Under the pieces are notes generated by a model. That model worked only from the letters and a program-made list of their open reading frames with translations. It made no database searches and was not told where the DNA came from. The translations under genes and the position numbers were made by a program. Below are positions 16,745-25,391 of a stretch of 64,000 bases of DNA, piece by piece. Numbering within the stretch: the first letter of the stretch is position 1; each line of letters begins with the position of its first letter. The stretch lies in NCBI RefSeq assembly GCF_046506625.1, contig NZ_JBKFFP010000005.1:186001-250000 (forward strand), written 5' to 3'. The stretch is from Zhengella sedimenti (GTDB taxonomy: Bacteria; Pseudomonadota; Alphaproteobacteria; Rhizobiales; Rhizobiaceae).

Positions 16745-17635
16745 TTACCCATTGAAGGTGATCGTGAACGTGGTGCCGCCGGGCCCGGATGTCCGCTCGA
16801 CGGTCCCGTTGCCCTGCTGCGCCAGCGCCTCGATCAGGCGCATGCCGAGGCCGGGCTTGCCACCGTGTCCGCCCTCATCGGCGATGCCGTGGCCATTGTC
16901 GGATATCGCAAGGACCTGACGCCCGTTTTCCGGACGGAAGCGCACCGTGATGCGGCCCTTTCCCTCGCCGAAGGCATGCTTGATGCTGTTGGTGGCCACC
17001 TCGTTGACGAGCAGGCCGATGACGATCGCCTTGTCGCGGTTGATCGGCAGGCGCTCGGCATCGCAGGAAAAGGCGATGCGGCGGTCCGCCGTCGCCGTCT
17101 CCTCCAGTGCGGCGCACAGGTCGCGCAGATACTCGTCGATATGCACCGATCCGGTATCGTCGAACTGGAACCGCAGATAGCCGTAGGCCCGCGCATAGCT
17201 CTCGATCCGCCCGAGCGCGGCCTGCAGCAGCGCCTTGGCCTCGGGTGCCGCATCGCGCATCTGCATGCGCATGATGGAGGCAATCGAAGCGAAGCTGTTC
17301 TTGACCCTGTGCTCCAGTTCCACCAGCAGCATTTCCCGGTCATGCAGCGCCTTGCGCGCGGCGCGCCGGAAGATCTCGGCCAGCAGCACCGACAAATAGC
17401 CCGACGCCAGGTTGACGAAGACCCGCGGGCCGTCGCTGAGGTCCTGCAGCGAGAAACTGCCGGCGACGGGCAGCACGAAATACCAGGCATGCAGCCCGGC
17501 GATCGTCTGGCAGACGATGCCGGCCGCGAGGCCGCCGAAAAGCGTGGCGATGAGAACCACAGGCACCGCCAGCGCGAAGGGTCCGGCACCGGGCAGGTAC
17601 ACGTCTGTGAGCATGCGCAGGCCGACCGCCACCAC
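16745..17635 (-). CDS. Sensor histidine kinase, HWE/HisKA_2 type
   Basis: At least 296 residues: three to four hydrophobic helices in the first ~90 residues (a DUF4118/MASE-like region), then a HisKA_2-type dimerisation domain with phospho-acceptor His109 in LLVELEHRVKNSFASIAS, and an HATPase domain with NEVATNSIKHAF (N box), ISDNGHGIADEG (G1) and GLGMRLIEALAQQ (G2). The GTG at 17635 would cut into the first helix: the frame stays open upstream to a stop at 17762-17764 and encodes SAGLFGLLCS, completing that helix, but offers no ATG, GTG or TTG. The true start may be a rare ATT or ATA codon. No response regulator is adjacent. Confidence 0.85.
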   Translation of the reverse strand: MVAVGLRMLTDVYLPGAGPFALAVPVVLIATLFGGLAAGIVCQTIAGLHAWYFVLPVAGSFSLQDLSDGPRVFVNLASGYLSVLLAEIFRRAARKALHDREMLLVELEHRVKNSFASIASIMRMQMRDAAPEAKALLQAALGRIESYARAYGYLRFQFDDTGSVHIDEYLRDLCAALEETATADRRIAFSCDAERLPINRDKAIVIGLLVNEVATNSIKHAFGEGKGRITVRFRPENGRQVLAISDNGHGIADEGGHGGKPGLGMRLIEALAQQGNGTVERTSGPGGTTFTITFNG

Positions 17636-17824
17636 GCTGCACAGCAGGCCGAAAAGCCCGGCGCTCAGCGGGGCAGGAAGCGGTCTGGCGAGTTCGGTTA
17701 TGTCAATGCGGGCGAGGCGGTCCAGGGAGGTGGCTCCAGTCGGTCTGTTGACGGAAGCATATCAGCGAACCCTGATGCGGCAAGCGGTCGACGGGGTGCT
17801 CTTGCGTCATCCGGCCCCAAGATG

Positions 17825-17855
17825 GACGGCGCGGAGAATGTCTCCCCGCGCCGTC
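17825..17855 (-). terminator. GC-rich stem-loop downstream of the L,D-transpeptidase gene
   Basis: GACGGCGCGG (17825-17834) pairs perfectly with CCGCGCCGTC (17846-17855) over an 11-base loop, 68 bases past the stop of the transpeptidase gene. There is no T-run on either side, so it may act with Rho or protect the 3' end rather than terminate on its own. Confidence 0.45.
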
Positions 17856-17922
17856 GTGCCGAATGGGGCCGGCGGCGTATGTGTCCCCCGCCGCTGGCCC
17901 GTCCCTCTCCGGCAAATGTGAT

Positions 17923-18714
17923 TTACCGGACCACGACCTTCGTGCCCACGCCAACGCGGTTGTAGAGGTCGATGACATCCTCGTTGCGCATGCGGATGCA
18001 TCCCGACGAGACGTTCTGGCCGATGGTCCAGGGAGCGTTGGTGCCGTGAATGCGGTAGAGCGTCGAACCGAGATAGAGCGCGCGCGCGCCCAGCGGATTG
18101 GCCGGCCCGCCTTCCATGTGAACGGGCAGGACGCGGCCTTCCTGGCGCTTGACCCGTTCGATCATTTCGGCCGGCGGCCGCCAGTCCGGCCATTCGCGTT
18201 TCATGGTCACCTTGTGCGTGCCGGCCCATTCGAAGCCGGGCTTGGCCACGCCCACGCCGTAGCGCCGCGCCATGCCGCCCGGCTGGACGAGGTAGAGAAA
18301 CCTGTTTTCCGTGTCGATCACGATGGTGCCCGGTTTCTGCGGCCCGTCATAGGACACGTCCTGCGGCAGGTAGATCGGATTGATCGTGCGCTTGGGCTGG
18401 GAGGGCAGGGGCCGTGCCGCATAGGCCGCCGTGCGGACCTGGCTGTCCACGACGCTGCGCTGGACCGGGCGCTGGCGGACGACGCGCTTGGCAGGCGGCG
18501 CCACGCGTACCGTCACGCCCGATGGCAGGCTCCGGTACTGTCGTGCCGGACGCGCGCCGACCGGCGCCCGTTGCAACTGCATCACCCAGGGGGCCGACAG
18601 GTCGGGACTGACCACCACCGGGGGCCGGCTGCCATAGCGGCCGTCGGCCAGGGCCTGCCCGGCGGCCAGCATGCTAAGGCATGTGGTGCAGGCAAGAAGA
18701 AGGGATTTCAGCAT
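17923..18714 (-). CDS. L,D-transpeptidase (YkuD domain)
   Basis: A 263-residue secreted enzyme that forms 3-3 cross-links in peptidoglycan or attaches proteins to it. A signal peptide covers residues 1-23 (cleavage near AAGQALA-DG). A Pro/Arg/Val-rich linker runs to about residue 110. The YkuD catalytic domain ends with the active-site motif: His223 in IHGTN and Cys239 in SSGCIRMRN, with the invariant Arg after it. The length and architecture are typical of the many L,D-transpeptidases of Hyphomicrobiales. Monocistronic, divergent from tag. Confidence 0.93.
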   Translation of the reverse strand: MLKSLLLACTTCLSMLAAGQALADGRYGSRPPVVVSPDLSAPWVMQLQRAPVGARPARQYRSLPSGVTVRVAPPAKRVVRQRPVQRSVVDSQVRTAAYAARPLPSQPKRTINPIYLPQDVSYDGPQKPGTIVIDTENRFLYLVQPGGMARRYGVGVAKPGFEWAGTHKVTMKREWPDWRPPAEMIERVKRQEGRVLPVHMEGGPANPLGARALYLGSTLYRIHGTNAPWTIGQNVSSGCIRMRNEDVIDLYNRVGVGTKVVVR

Positions 18715-18946
18715 CGGACGTGTTCTCCGGCTCGTTCGTCACAGGGGCTCGCCCGGCAGCAGGCGTCAGCAGGCGCCATGCCGCACGGTTGACGCGATCC
18801 TGTGCCCGTGGCGGAGTCGGAAAGGTGAATCGGTTTTCATAAAATGCGATTCGGAGGCGAAACCTTCCGGTGTGGTTACCGGCGGCTTCAGGAAACTGGT
18901 GAATCGCTCATGAATCCGGCACCAGGGCCGGTTAACGCGGGGAGAC

Positions 18947-19597
18947 ATGGGGTCGATGGCGGATGAACGGGACGGCCTTCTGGCCGGGCCGGACGGCAAG
19001 CCGCGCTGCTTCTGGCACGGCGGGCTGGACGATTACGTCAGGTATCACGACGCGGAATGGGGCTATCCCGTCGCCGACGATATCCGCCTGTTCGAGAAGA
19101 TCTGCCTCGAAGGATTTCAGTCCGGCCTGTCCTGGCTCACGATCCTCCGCAAGCGGGAGAATTTCCGCGCCGCCTTCGCCGGTTTCGACTTCTCTCGCGT
19201 CGCGCGTTTCGGCGAGGACGACATCGTCCGCCTCCTGGCCGACAAGGGCATCGTGCGCCATCGCGGCAAGATCGTCTCGACCATCAACAATGCGCGCCGG
19301 GCCGAGGAGATGAAGGCCGAGTTCGGCTCGCTTGCCGCCTATTTCTGGCGTTTCGAGCCCGAACCGGGCGACCGTCCGGACCGGGTGACCCGCGCAGCGC
19401 TCGTGGCCAACCCGCACACGGAAACCTCGCGCCGTCTTTCGAAGGATCTGAAGAAGCGCGGCTGGACCTTTGTCGGCCCGACCACCGTCTATGCGTTCAT
19501 GCAGGCCATGGGACTGGTCAATGACCATGTCGAGGGCTGCTGCTGCCGTGACGCCGCGGCATCGGCACGCGCGCGCTTCGTTTCGCCCGCCCGCTGA
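18947..19597 (+). CDS. tag: DNA-3-methyladenine glycosylase I
   Basis: Base-excision repair enzyme that removes 3-methyladenine from alkylated DNA. It is 216 residues against 187 in E. coli. The family pattern is clear: RCFWHGGLDDYVRYHDAEWGYP split over 20-41, FEKICLEGFQSGLSW, TILRKRENFRAAFAGFD, and FVGPTTVYAFMQAMGLVNDH. Zinc ligands of the E. coli enzyme have counterparts here: Cys21, His34, and the His and Cys of NDHVEGC. An alternative ATG four codons downstream (MADERD) is possible. Single-gene unit. Confidence 0.94.
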   Translation: MGSMADERDGLLAGPDGKPRCFWHGGLDDYVRYHDAEWGYPVADDIRLFEKICLEGFQSGLSWLTILRKRENFRAAFAGFDFSRVARFGEDDIVRLLADKGIVRHRGKIVSTINNARRAEEMKAEFGSLAAYFWRFEPEPGDRPDRVTRAALVANPHTETSRRLSKDLKKRGWTFVGPTTVYAFMQAMGLVNDHVEGCCCRDAAASARARFVSPAR

Positions 19598-19757
19598 GCG
19601 GCCTTTTCCGCCGCGCCCGTCCGGCAGGCCGGTCGCGGTGTGACCTTCGTTACAGTGCGTCTGGCATTGAGTATTTTGCCGCATACTTCACGGTTCGCTG
19701 TTTCCGAAGTCCTGTGCTAACATTGCTTGCAAGGGACGTGTTGAACAGGAGATCAGA

Positions 19758-20234
19758 ATGACGAGAAGAACAGGTTTGATTGCATCGGCGCTTGCCGCCG
19801 CAGTCATGACATTCGCGCCGATGGCCCCGGCCAGCGCCGTTCCGGCGATCCCGCTGAGCGCGCAGAACAGGGTGACGTCCTCCGATGTCACCCCGGTGCA
19901 GAACCGCTCCATCGATGCCATGCGTGAGGCTCGTCGCAACCAGTGGCGCATGTATCGCGGCCATGGTTATTACGGCCGCTATCGCGGTTCCAGGCACTAT
20001 CGGCCCGGCTGGCGCCGTCACAATGGCTGGTGGTTCCCGCCCGCCGCCTTCGCCCTGGGCCTGGCGCTCGGCGCCGCTCCGCGCTATGCCGAACCGCCGC
20101 GCCGCTACCGCGATCTACCGCGTGAGCATTATCGCTGGTGTGACCGGAATTACCGGACCTACCGGTTCTCCGACAACACCTACATTCCGCGCCGCGGTGT
20201 CCGCGCCCAGTGCCGTTCGCCCTACTGGCCGTGA
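19758..20234 (+). CDS. BA14K-family secreted protein (copy 1)
   Basis: A 158-residue protein with a signal peptide (cleavage near PASA-VP, residues 26-29), an Arg/Tyr/Gly-rich middle, a hydrophobic stretch (WWFPPAAFALGLALG, about 93-107) and the C-terminal BA14K motif: REHYRWCDRNYRTYR, DNTY.P and a final Cys near SPYWP. The type member is a Brucella immunoreactive 14-kDa protein with lectin-like activity that affects envelope and lipopolysaccharide. AGGAGA precedes the ATG. It is followed directly by a second, shorter-linker copy. Confidence 0.9.
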   Translation: MTRRTGLIASALAAAVMTFAPMAPASAVPAIPLSAQNRVTSSDVTPVQNRSIDAMREARRNQWRMYRGHGYYGRYRGSRHYRPGWRRHNGWWFPPAAFALGLALGAAPRYAEPPRRYRDLPREHYRWCDRNYRTYRFSDNTYIPRRGVRAQCRSPYWP

Positions 20235-20357
20235 TGCCGGCAAGCGGATAGATGCATGAACGCATTGCCGGCGCGGCTGCATGGCGGCGCCGGCAGGAAC
20301 ATTTGTCGTGCGGGTGGCGTTTCGTCTCGCGAGGGACGAGCAACCCAGGAGCACGAC

Positions 20358-20825
20358 ATGACAGGAAGATCCGGTTTTTTCGCATCCATGCTGGCCGCGG
20401 CCGCGATGACCATCGCGCCCATGAGCCCGGCCCTGGCTCTCCCGATGGTTTCCCAGGTCCCCACGACGTTCCAGTCAGCCGGTGACGTGACCAAGGTGCA
20501 GGACCGCCGTGACCGCCGCCGCCACTTGCGCCGGCATTTCCGCCGTCACGATGACCGGGCATGGCTGCACGGCCATCGCGGCCGCCGGCACCATCGCCGG
20601 GGCTGGCGTGAATACAATGGCTGGTGGTTCCCGCCCGCCGCCTTCGCCCTCGGCCTGGCTTTGGGCAACGGGCGCCGCCATGCCGACCCGCCGCGCCGCT
20701 ACCGTGACTACTCGCGTGCCCACTATCGCTGGTGCGACCGCAAGTACCGGTCGTACAGGCATTGGGACAATACCTACCAGCCCTATGAGGGGCCGCGCCG
20801 TCAGTGCTGGTCGCCCTACAACTGA
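20358..20825 (+). CDS. BA14K-family secreted protein (copy 2)
   Basis: A 155-residue paralogue of the preceding gene. It shares the signal-peptide style (MTGRSGFFASMLAAAAMT), the identical NGWWFPPAAFALGLALG block and the BA14K tail (AHYRWCDRKYRSYR, DNTYQPYEGPRRQC, SPYN). The middle is a His/Arg-rich run (RRHLRRHFRRHDD) not found in copy 1, which might bind metal or polyanions. The ATG at 20358 has AGGAG seven bases upstream. A strong terminator follows at 20853, so both copies could form one short transcription unit. Confidence 0.9.
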   Translation: MTGRSGFFASMLAAAAMTIAPMSPALALPMVSQVPTTFQSAGDVTKVQDRRDRRRHLRRHFRRHDDRAWLHGHRGRRHHRRGWREYNGWWFPPAAFALGLALGNGRRHADPPRRYRDYSRAHYRWCDRKYRSYRHWDNTYQPYEGPRRQCWSPYN

Positions 20826-20852
20826 CGGTCCTTTGAACTGACGTCGACGATG

Positions 20853-20878
20853 AACCCGGCCGCTTTCGGCCGGGTTTT
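20853..20878 (+). terminator. Rho-independent terminator after the BA14K pair
   Basis: AACCCGGCCG (20853-20862) pairs perfectly with CGGCCGGGTT (20867-20876) across a CTTT loop and runs into TTTT. It lies 28 bases after the second BA14K stop and before hisS. Confidence 0.85.
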
Positions 20879-20991
20879 CGGCCTTGGCTACGGAAACGCC
20901 CGGCCGCCCGCCAGCCCGCCCTTGCCGCATATCCCCTTGTCGGTTAGGAGAAACCCGGTTTTTCCGTTTCCCGCCGCTTGGGGCCGTTTCC

Positions 20992-22488
20992 ATGTCTGAG
21001 AAGAAGAACAAGAAGCCGCAGAAGCTGAAGGCGCGCCTGCCGCGCGGCTTTGTCGACCGCTCGCCGGAGGATATCCGCGCCACCGACGAGATGATGGCGA
21101 GGATACGCGCCGTCTACGAGCGCTACGGTTTCGATCCGCTCGAGACGCCGATGTTCGAATATACCGACGCGCTGGGCAAGTTCCTGCCCGACAGCGACCG
21201 GCCGAACGAGGGTGTGTTCTCGCTGCAGGACGACGACGAGCAATGGCTGAGCCTGCGCTACGACCTGACCGCGCCGCTGGCCCGCCATGTTGCCGAGAAC
21301 ATCAACGAAATCGCGCTGCCCTACCGCACCTACCGCGCCGGATGGGTCTTCCGAAACGAGAAGCCGGGCCCCGGCCGCTTCCGCCAGTTCATGCAGTTCG
21401 ACGCCGATGTTGTCGGCGCGCCGGGCGTCCAGACCGATGCCGAGATGTGCATGATGATGGCCGACGCCATGGAGGCGCTCGGCGTGGCGCGCGGCGACTA
21501 TGTCATCCGCGTCAACAACCGCAAGGTGCTCGACGGCGTGCTGGAGGCCATCGGCCTTGGCGGGGACGGGAATGCCGGGCGCCGCCTCACCGTTCTGCGC
21601 TCCATCGACAAGCTGGACAAGTTCGGTGTCGAGGGCGTGCGCCTGTTGCTCGGTCCCGGCCGCTGGGATGGCGGACGCGAAGGCGAGGGCGATTTCACGC
21701 CCGGCGCCGGGCTGGACGAGTCGCAGATCCGGACGGTGCTGCGCGGGATCGGCTTACTGACCGACGATGCCGGCGAATATCCGGCCTCGCAGGCCTATGC
21801 CCATGGCATGTCGGAACTGGTGATGATCGAGAAGCTGGTCCAGGCCGCAGGCTACGGGCCGGACCGTATCCGGATCGACCCCTCCGTCGTCCGTGGGCTG
21901 GAATACTATACCGGCCCGGTCTACGAGGCCGAACTGACCTTCGACGTGGTCAACGAGAAGGGCGAGACGGTGCAGTTCGGTTCGGTCGGCGGCGGCGGGC
22001 GCTATGACGGCCTCGTCAAGCGCTTCACCGGGCAGGACGTGCCCGCAACCGGCTTTTCCATCGGCGTCTCGCGCCTCATGACGGCGCTGAAGAACCTCGG
22101 CAAGCTGGGCCGCACGCCGGTCGTCGCGCCCGTGCTCGTCACCGTGATGGACGGCGACACGGAGGCGCTCGGCCGCTACCAGAAAATGGTCCAGGACCTG
22201 CGCGCCGCCGGCATCCGCGCCGAGATGTACCAGGGCAACTGGAAGAAGTTCGGCAACCAGCTCAAATATGCCGACAGGCGCCATTGCCCCATCGCCATCA
22301 TCCAGGGCTCCGACGAGCGCGAGAAAGGCATCGTCCAGGTCAAGGACATGATCGAGGGGCGGCGCCAGGCCGAGGCCATCGCTTCCAACGAGGAATGGCG
22401 CGAGGCCCGCCCCGGCCAGTTCGAGATCGCCGAGGCCGATCTGGTGGCCGAGGTGCGGAAGCTGCTGGCCGCGCAGGCGGAAGGCTGA
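20992..22488 (+). CDS. hisS: Histidine-tRNA ligase
   Basis: Charges tRNA-His with histidine in the cytoplasm. It is 498 residues, longer than E. coli HisRS (424), as in the alphaproteobacterial form. Class II motifs are visible: FEYTDALGKFLPD and LRYDLTAPLARHVA (motif 2 region RTYRAGWVFRNEKPGPGRFRQF), the histidine A motif RGLEYYTGPVYE and motif 3 GGGGRYDGL. An anticodon-binding domain follows from about residue 370. A lysine-rich N-terminal extension (MSEKKNKKPQKLK) supports the ATG at 20992. hisZ begins one base after its stop. Confidence 0.96.
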   Translation: MSEKKNKKPQKLKARLPRGFVDRSPEDIRATDEMMARIRAVYERYGFDPLETPMFEYTDALGKFLPDSDRPNEGVFSLQDDDEQWLSLRYDLTAPLARHVAENINEIALPYRTYRAGWVFRNEKPGPGRFRQFMQFDADVVGAPGVQTDAEMCMMMADAMEALGVARGDYVIRVNNRKVLDGVLEAIGLGGDGNAGRRLTVLRSIDKLDKFGVEGVRLLLGPGRWDGGREGEGDFTPGAGLDESQIRTVLRGIGLLTDDAGEYPASQAYAHGMSELVMIEKLVQAAGYGPDRIRIDPSVVRGLEYYTGPVYEAELTFDVVNEKGETVQFGSVGGGGRYDGLVKRFTGQDVPATGFSIGVSRLMTALKNLGKLGRTPVVAPVLVTVMDGDTEALGRYQKMVQDLRAAGIRAEMYQGNWKKFGNQLKYADRRHCPIAIIQGSDEREKGIVQVKDMIEGRRQAEAIASNEEWREARPGQFEIAEADLVAEVRKLLAAQAEG

Positions 22489-22489
22489 C

Positions 22490-23605
22490 ATGACGCCGCG
22501 CTTTCCGTCCAGTTCCCGCGACATCCTTGCCCTGTTCGAACAGCGCGGCGCGCAAGCCGTGGACGTCCCGGTCATCCAGCCGGCCGATCCCTTCCTCGAC
22601 ATGGCCGGCGAGGACCTGCGCCGGCGCATCTTCCTGACCGAGAGCGAGACCGGCGAAAGCCTTTGCCTGCGCCCCGAATTCACCATTCCGGTCTGCCGCA
22701 TGCATATCGAGGCGGGGGAGACGGGGCATCGCCGCTATGCCTATCTGGGCGAGGTGTTCCGCCAGCGCCGCGAGGGCGGCAACGAGTTCTTCCAGACCGG
22801 CATTGAGGATCTCGGCGATCCGGACACCAACAACGCCGACGCCCGCTCGCTCGCCGATGCGCTGGCCATGGTCGGGATGTTGATGCCGGGCCGGGACCTT
22901 TCTGTTTCCATGGGCGACCAGGCGGTCTTCGAGGCCGTGCTCGCGGCCCTTGGCCTGCCGCGCGGCTGGCAGCAGCGCCTTGCCCGTGCCTTCGGCGCGC
23001 CGGAGCAACTGGCCGCCGCGCTTCAGGCCCTCTCGTCGGGCAGTGCCGCCTCCGCCTTGCAGCCGCCGCTGGCCGAACTTGTGGAACGCGGTGACCGCGA
23101 GGCGCTGGAGGAACAGGTCAAGGCGAGAATGGCCGAAACCGGCATTTCGCCGTCCGCCGGCCGCTCGCCCGCCGAGATCGCCGCGCGGCTGATCGACAAG
23201 GCCCGGCTTGCCTCCACACGGCTGGCGCCTGAGGCCTTTGCCGCGCTGCGCGAATTCCTCGCCATCGGCGCGCCGCTGTCCCAGGCGGCCGGTGCCCTGC
23301 AGGCTTTTGCCGGCAAGGCGGGGCTGGAGATCGGTCCCGCGCTCGCCGCCTTCGATGCCCGCGTCGCGGCCATCGCCAATGCCGGGCTGGATACCGGGGC
23401 CATCAGGTATGACGCCGGTTTCGGCCGCCCGTTGGATTACTATACCGGGCTGGTCTTCGAGGTGCATGCGCCCGGTCTTGACAAGCCTCTTGCCGGTGGC
23501 GGGCGCTATGATCGCCTGCTGACGCTTCTCGGCGCATCCGATCCGATCCCCGGGGTCGGATTCTCCGTCTGGCTCGACAGGGCCGACAAGGCGAGGGGGA
23601 ACTGA
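22490..23605 (+). CDS. hisZ: ATP phosphoribosyltransferase regulatory subunit
   Basis: A 371-residue paralogue of the HisRS catalytic core that does not charge tRNA. It pairs with short-form HisG and confers histidine feedback control on the first step of histidine synthesis. It keeps the HisRS-like fold blocks (CLRPEFTIPVCRMHIE, YLGEVFRQRREGGNEFFQTG, GRPLDYYTGLVFE, GGGRYDRL) but lacks the anticodon-binding domain. It sits between hisS and hisG with gaps of one and four bases, so the three form one operon. Confidence 0.94.
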   Translation: MTPRFPSSSRDILALFEQRGAQAVDVPVIQPADPFLDMAGEDLRRRIFLTESETGESLCLRPEFTIPVCRMHIEAGETGHRRYAYLGEVFRQRREGGNEFFQTGIEDLGDPDTNNADARSLADALAMVGMLMPGRDLSVSMGDQAVFEAVLAALGLPRGWQQRLARAFGAPEQLAAALQALSSGSAASALQPPLAELVERGDREALEEQVKARMAETGISPSAGRSPAEIAARLIDKARLASTRLAPEAFAALREFLAIGAPLSQAAGALQAFAGKAGLEIGPALAAFDARVAAIANAGLDTGAIRYDAGFGRPLDYYTGLVFEVHAPGLDKPLAGGGRYDRLLTLLGASDPIPGVGFSVWLDRADKARGN

Positions 23606-23609
23606 GGCC

Positions 23610-24311
23610 ATGAGCGTGACCATCGCCCTGCCTTCCAAGGGCCGCCTGAAGGAACAGGCCATCGCGGTCTTCGAGAAGGCCGGCTACACCATCCGGCAGC
23701 CGGAGGATTCGCGCCAGTACCGCGCCAGCGTGGACGGCCATGACGGCATCGAGATCGCCTTCCTCTCCGCCTCCGAAATCGCCCGTGAACTGGGGGCGGG
23801 CACGGTGGACATGGGCGTGACCGGCGAGGACCTGGTGCGCGAGTCGCTTCCCGCCTGGGAGGAAAGGGTCGAGATCTCGGCCCGGCTCGGCTTCGGCCAT
23901 GCCGATGTGATCGTCGCCGTGCCGGACGTCTGGTTCGATGTCGATACCATGGCCGACCTCGACGACGTGGCGGCCGAATTCCGCATGAGCCACGGCCGCC
24001 GCCTGCGCATTGCCACCAAGTACTGGCGCCTGACGCAGCAGTTCTTTTCCCGCGCCCACGGTATCCAGGTCTATCGCATCGTCGAAAGCCTCGGCGCCAC
24101 GGAGGGTGCGCCGGCAGCCGGTTCGGCCGATGTCATCGTCGACATCACCTCGACCGGATCGACGTTGCGCGCCAACCATCTGAAGATTCTCGACGATGGC
24201 GTGATCCTGAAATCACAGGCGTGCCTCGTGACCGGAAAGCCTGTGCTGGCGGGTCCGGATGCGGCACTGGCCCGTGAGATTGCCGGGCGGATCGCGGCAA
24301 GCCTGGCCTGA
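23610..24311 (+). CDS. hisG: ATP phosphoribosyltransferase catalytic subunit (short form)
   Basis: Condenses ATP with PRPP, the committed step of histidine synthesis. It is 233 residues: the short form lacking the C-terminal regulatory domain, which fits the adjacent hisZ. Family blocks include IALPSKGRLKEQA (5-17), TVDMGVTGEDLV, RIATKYWRLTQQFF and the PRPP-binding signature DVIVDITSTGSTLRANHLK. Last gene of hisS-hisZ-hisG. Confidence 0.96.
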   Translation: MSVTIALPSKGRLKEQAIAVFEKAGYTIRQPEDSRQYRASVDGHDGIEIAFLSASEIARELGAGTVDMGVTGEDLVRESLPAWEERVEISARLGFGHADVIVAVPDVWFDVDTMADLDDVAAEFRMSHGRRLRIATKYWRLTQQFFSRAHGIQVYRIVESLGATEGAPAAGSADVIVDITSTGSTLRANHLKILDDGVILKSQACLVTGKPVLAGPDAALAREIAGRIAASLA

Positions 24312-24517
24312 GCCGGACGGTCATATCTTGCCGATTGCTTTTTTGCTTGCTTCGGGGCAGAACGTGGCGGTCGGACGATGTGTCCGGCCCGAACGCGTCC
24401 CCCGGAGCCCAAGGCTCACCGGTGCGGCTCCGCCAACCACAAAGCCAGAACACATGCGTTCCGTTCATGCGTTTGCGCCGGATGGTCCGGCGAAACGGGT
24501 TTGCGGAGCCTCTATCA

Positions 24518-24811
24518 ATGGAAATGACATCTGGTCTGGCCGTTTACGGCCTGTCCGCGGCGCTGTTGCTCTGGTTCGGCACTAGCAGGCTGCCGGCATG
24601 GATGAACCGTTTGCTCAACAATGAAATCGGAGCGGGCATTGCATGCGCGCTTCTCACCGTCAGTCTGGTGCTGGGTCTCCTGCTCGTCTATTTCGGCGCG
24701 CAGGCGGCCTTCGGCATGTCCGTTCTGGGCGCCTCGGCGGATCTTGCCGTGATCATTGCAACCTTCGTCATCGCGTGGATGTTTCGCAGGAAAGGCAAGG
24801 CGGAAGCCTGA
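24518..24811 (+). CDS. Small membrane protein, function unknown
   Basis: A 97-residue protein with three predicted membrane helices (about 5-22, 39-61 and 67-88), a short polar loop and a basic C-terminus (RRKGKAEA). No family recognised. The ATG at 24518 is preferred because GGAG lies nine bases upstream and the protein then begins directly with a helix. A second ATG two codons later is possible. It lies 206 bases after hisG, so probably has its own promoter, and is convergent with doxX across a shared stem-loop. Confidence 0.65.
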   Translation: MEMTSGLAVYGLSAALLLWFGTSRLPAWMNRLLNNEIGAGIACALLTVSLVLGLLLVYFGAQAAFGMSVLGASADLAVIIATFVIAWMFRRKGKAEA

Positions 24812-24814
24812 AGG

Positions 24815-24846
24815 AAAAAAAGCCCGCCGGCGCGATGCCGGCGGGC
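24815..24846 (-). terminator. Rho-independent terminator of the DoxX gene
   Basis: GCCCGCCGGC (24822-24831) pairs perfectly with GCCGGCGGGC (24837-24846) over a five-base loop. On the minus strand it is followed by a run of seven T (complement of 24815-24821). It starts 23 bases past the doxX stop and may also stop the convergent small membrane gene. Confidence 0.85.
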
Positions 24847-24869
24847 CTCTCATGCGGTGACGTTGTGGT

Positions 24870-25277
24870 TCACGCGGTGGCGAGCTTGCCGCCGCCAAGG
24901 CGCGCATCCACGGACCAGGCGCCCGGTCCGGAGACGGCCAGGAAGGCAAAGCCGCCGGCAATCGCCAGGTTCTTCATGAACGAGATGAACTGCATCTGGT
25001 CGGCCGGGTCGAAGTGAAACACGAAGCCGGTGAAAACGCAGAAGGCGGCGAGTGCAAGGCCGGTCGCCCGCGTCAGGAAGCCGGCCAGGATGAACAGGCC
25101 TGCCACGAGTTCGAAGATGGCCGCCAGCCAGGCAAGCAGCGTGGAAGCGGGCAGGCCGACCGACGCGATGTAGCCGGCCGTGCCGTCGATGCCGCCGGCC
25201 AGCTTGCTCCAGCCGGCCATGATGAAGATGAAGGCAGCCAGGACACGCCCGGCAAGCAGCAGAAGATTGGTGTTCAT
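24870..25277 (-). CDS. DoxX family membrane protein
   Basis: A 135-residue inner-membrane protein with four hydrophobic helices and the DoxX pattern: LAGRVLAAFIFIMAGWSKL (7-25), a central Glu in AAIFELVAGLFILAGF and the FISFMKNLAIAGGF block. DoxX relatives (for example YphA and MhqP) are implicated in redox and membrane stress, but no specific role can be given. The ATG at 25277 follows GAGGGAC; an in-frame start at 25334 would add a polar stretch not seen in the family. Confidence 0.85.
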   Translation of the reverse strand: MNTNLLLLAGRVLAAFIFIMAGWSKLAGGIDGTAGYIASVGLPASTLLAWLAAIFELVAGLFILAGFLTRATGLALAAFCVFTGFVFHFDPADQMQFISFMKNLAIAGGFAFLAVSGPGAWSVDARLGGGKLATA

Positions 25278-25391
25278 GGGAAGTCCCTCAACGTTTGTTT
25301 TCGCTGAGTGGACAATACTCGTTTTATCGTTCACGAATAGGCGTCATTTGTGCAACGCAGCGTAAATGCCTGATAAACGCGGCGGAGCCGC

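Noticed and set aside
18822..18856. GAATCG-N14-CGATTC repeat between the L,D-transpeptidase and tag genes, considered as an operator.
   Set aside because: The arms are only six bases, no regulator gene is adjacent, and such repeats are expected by chance.
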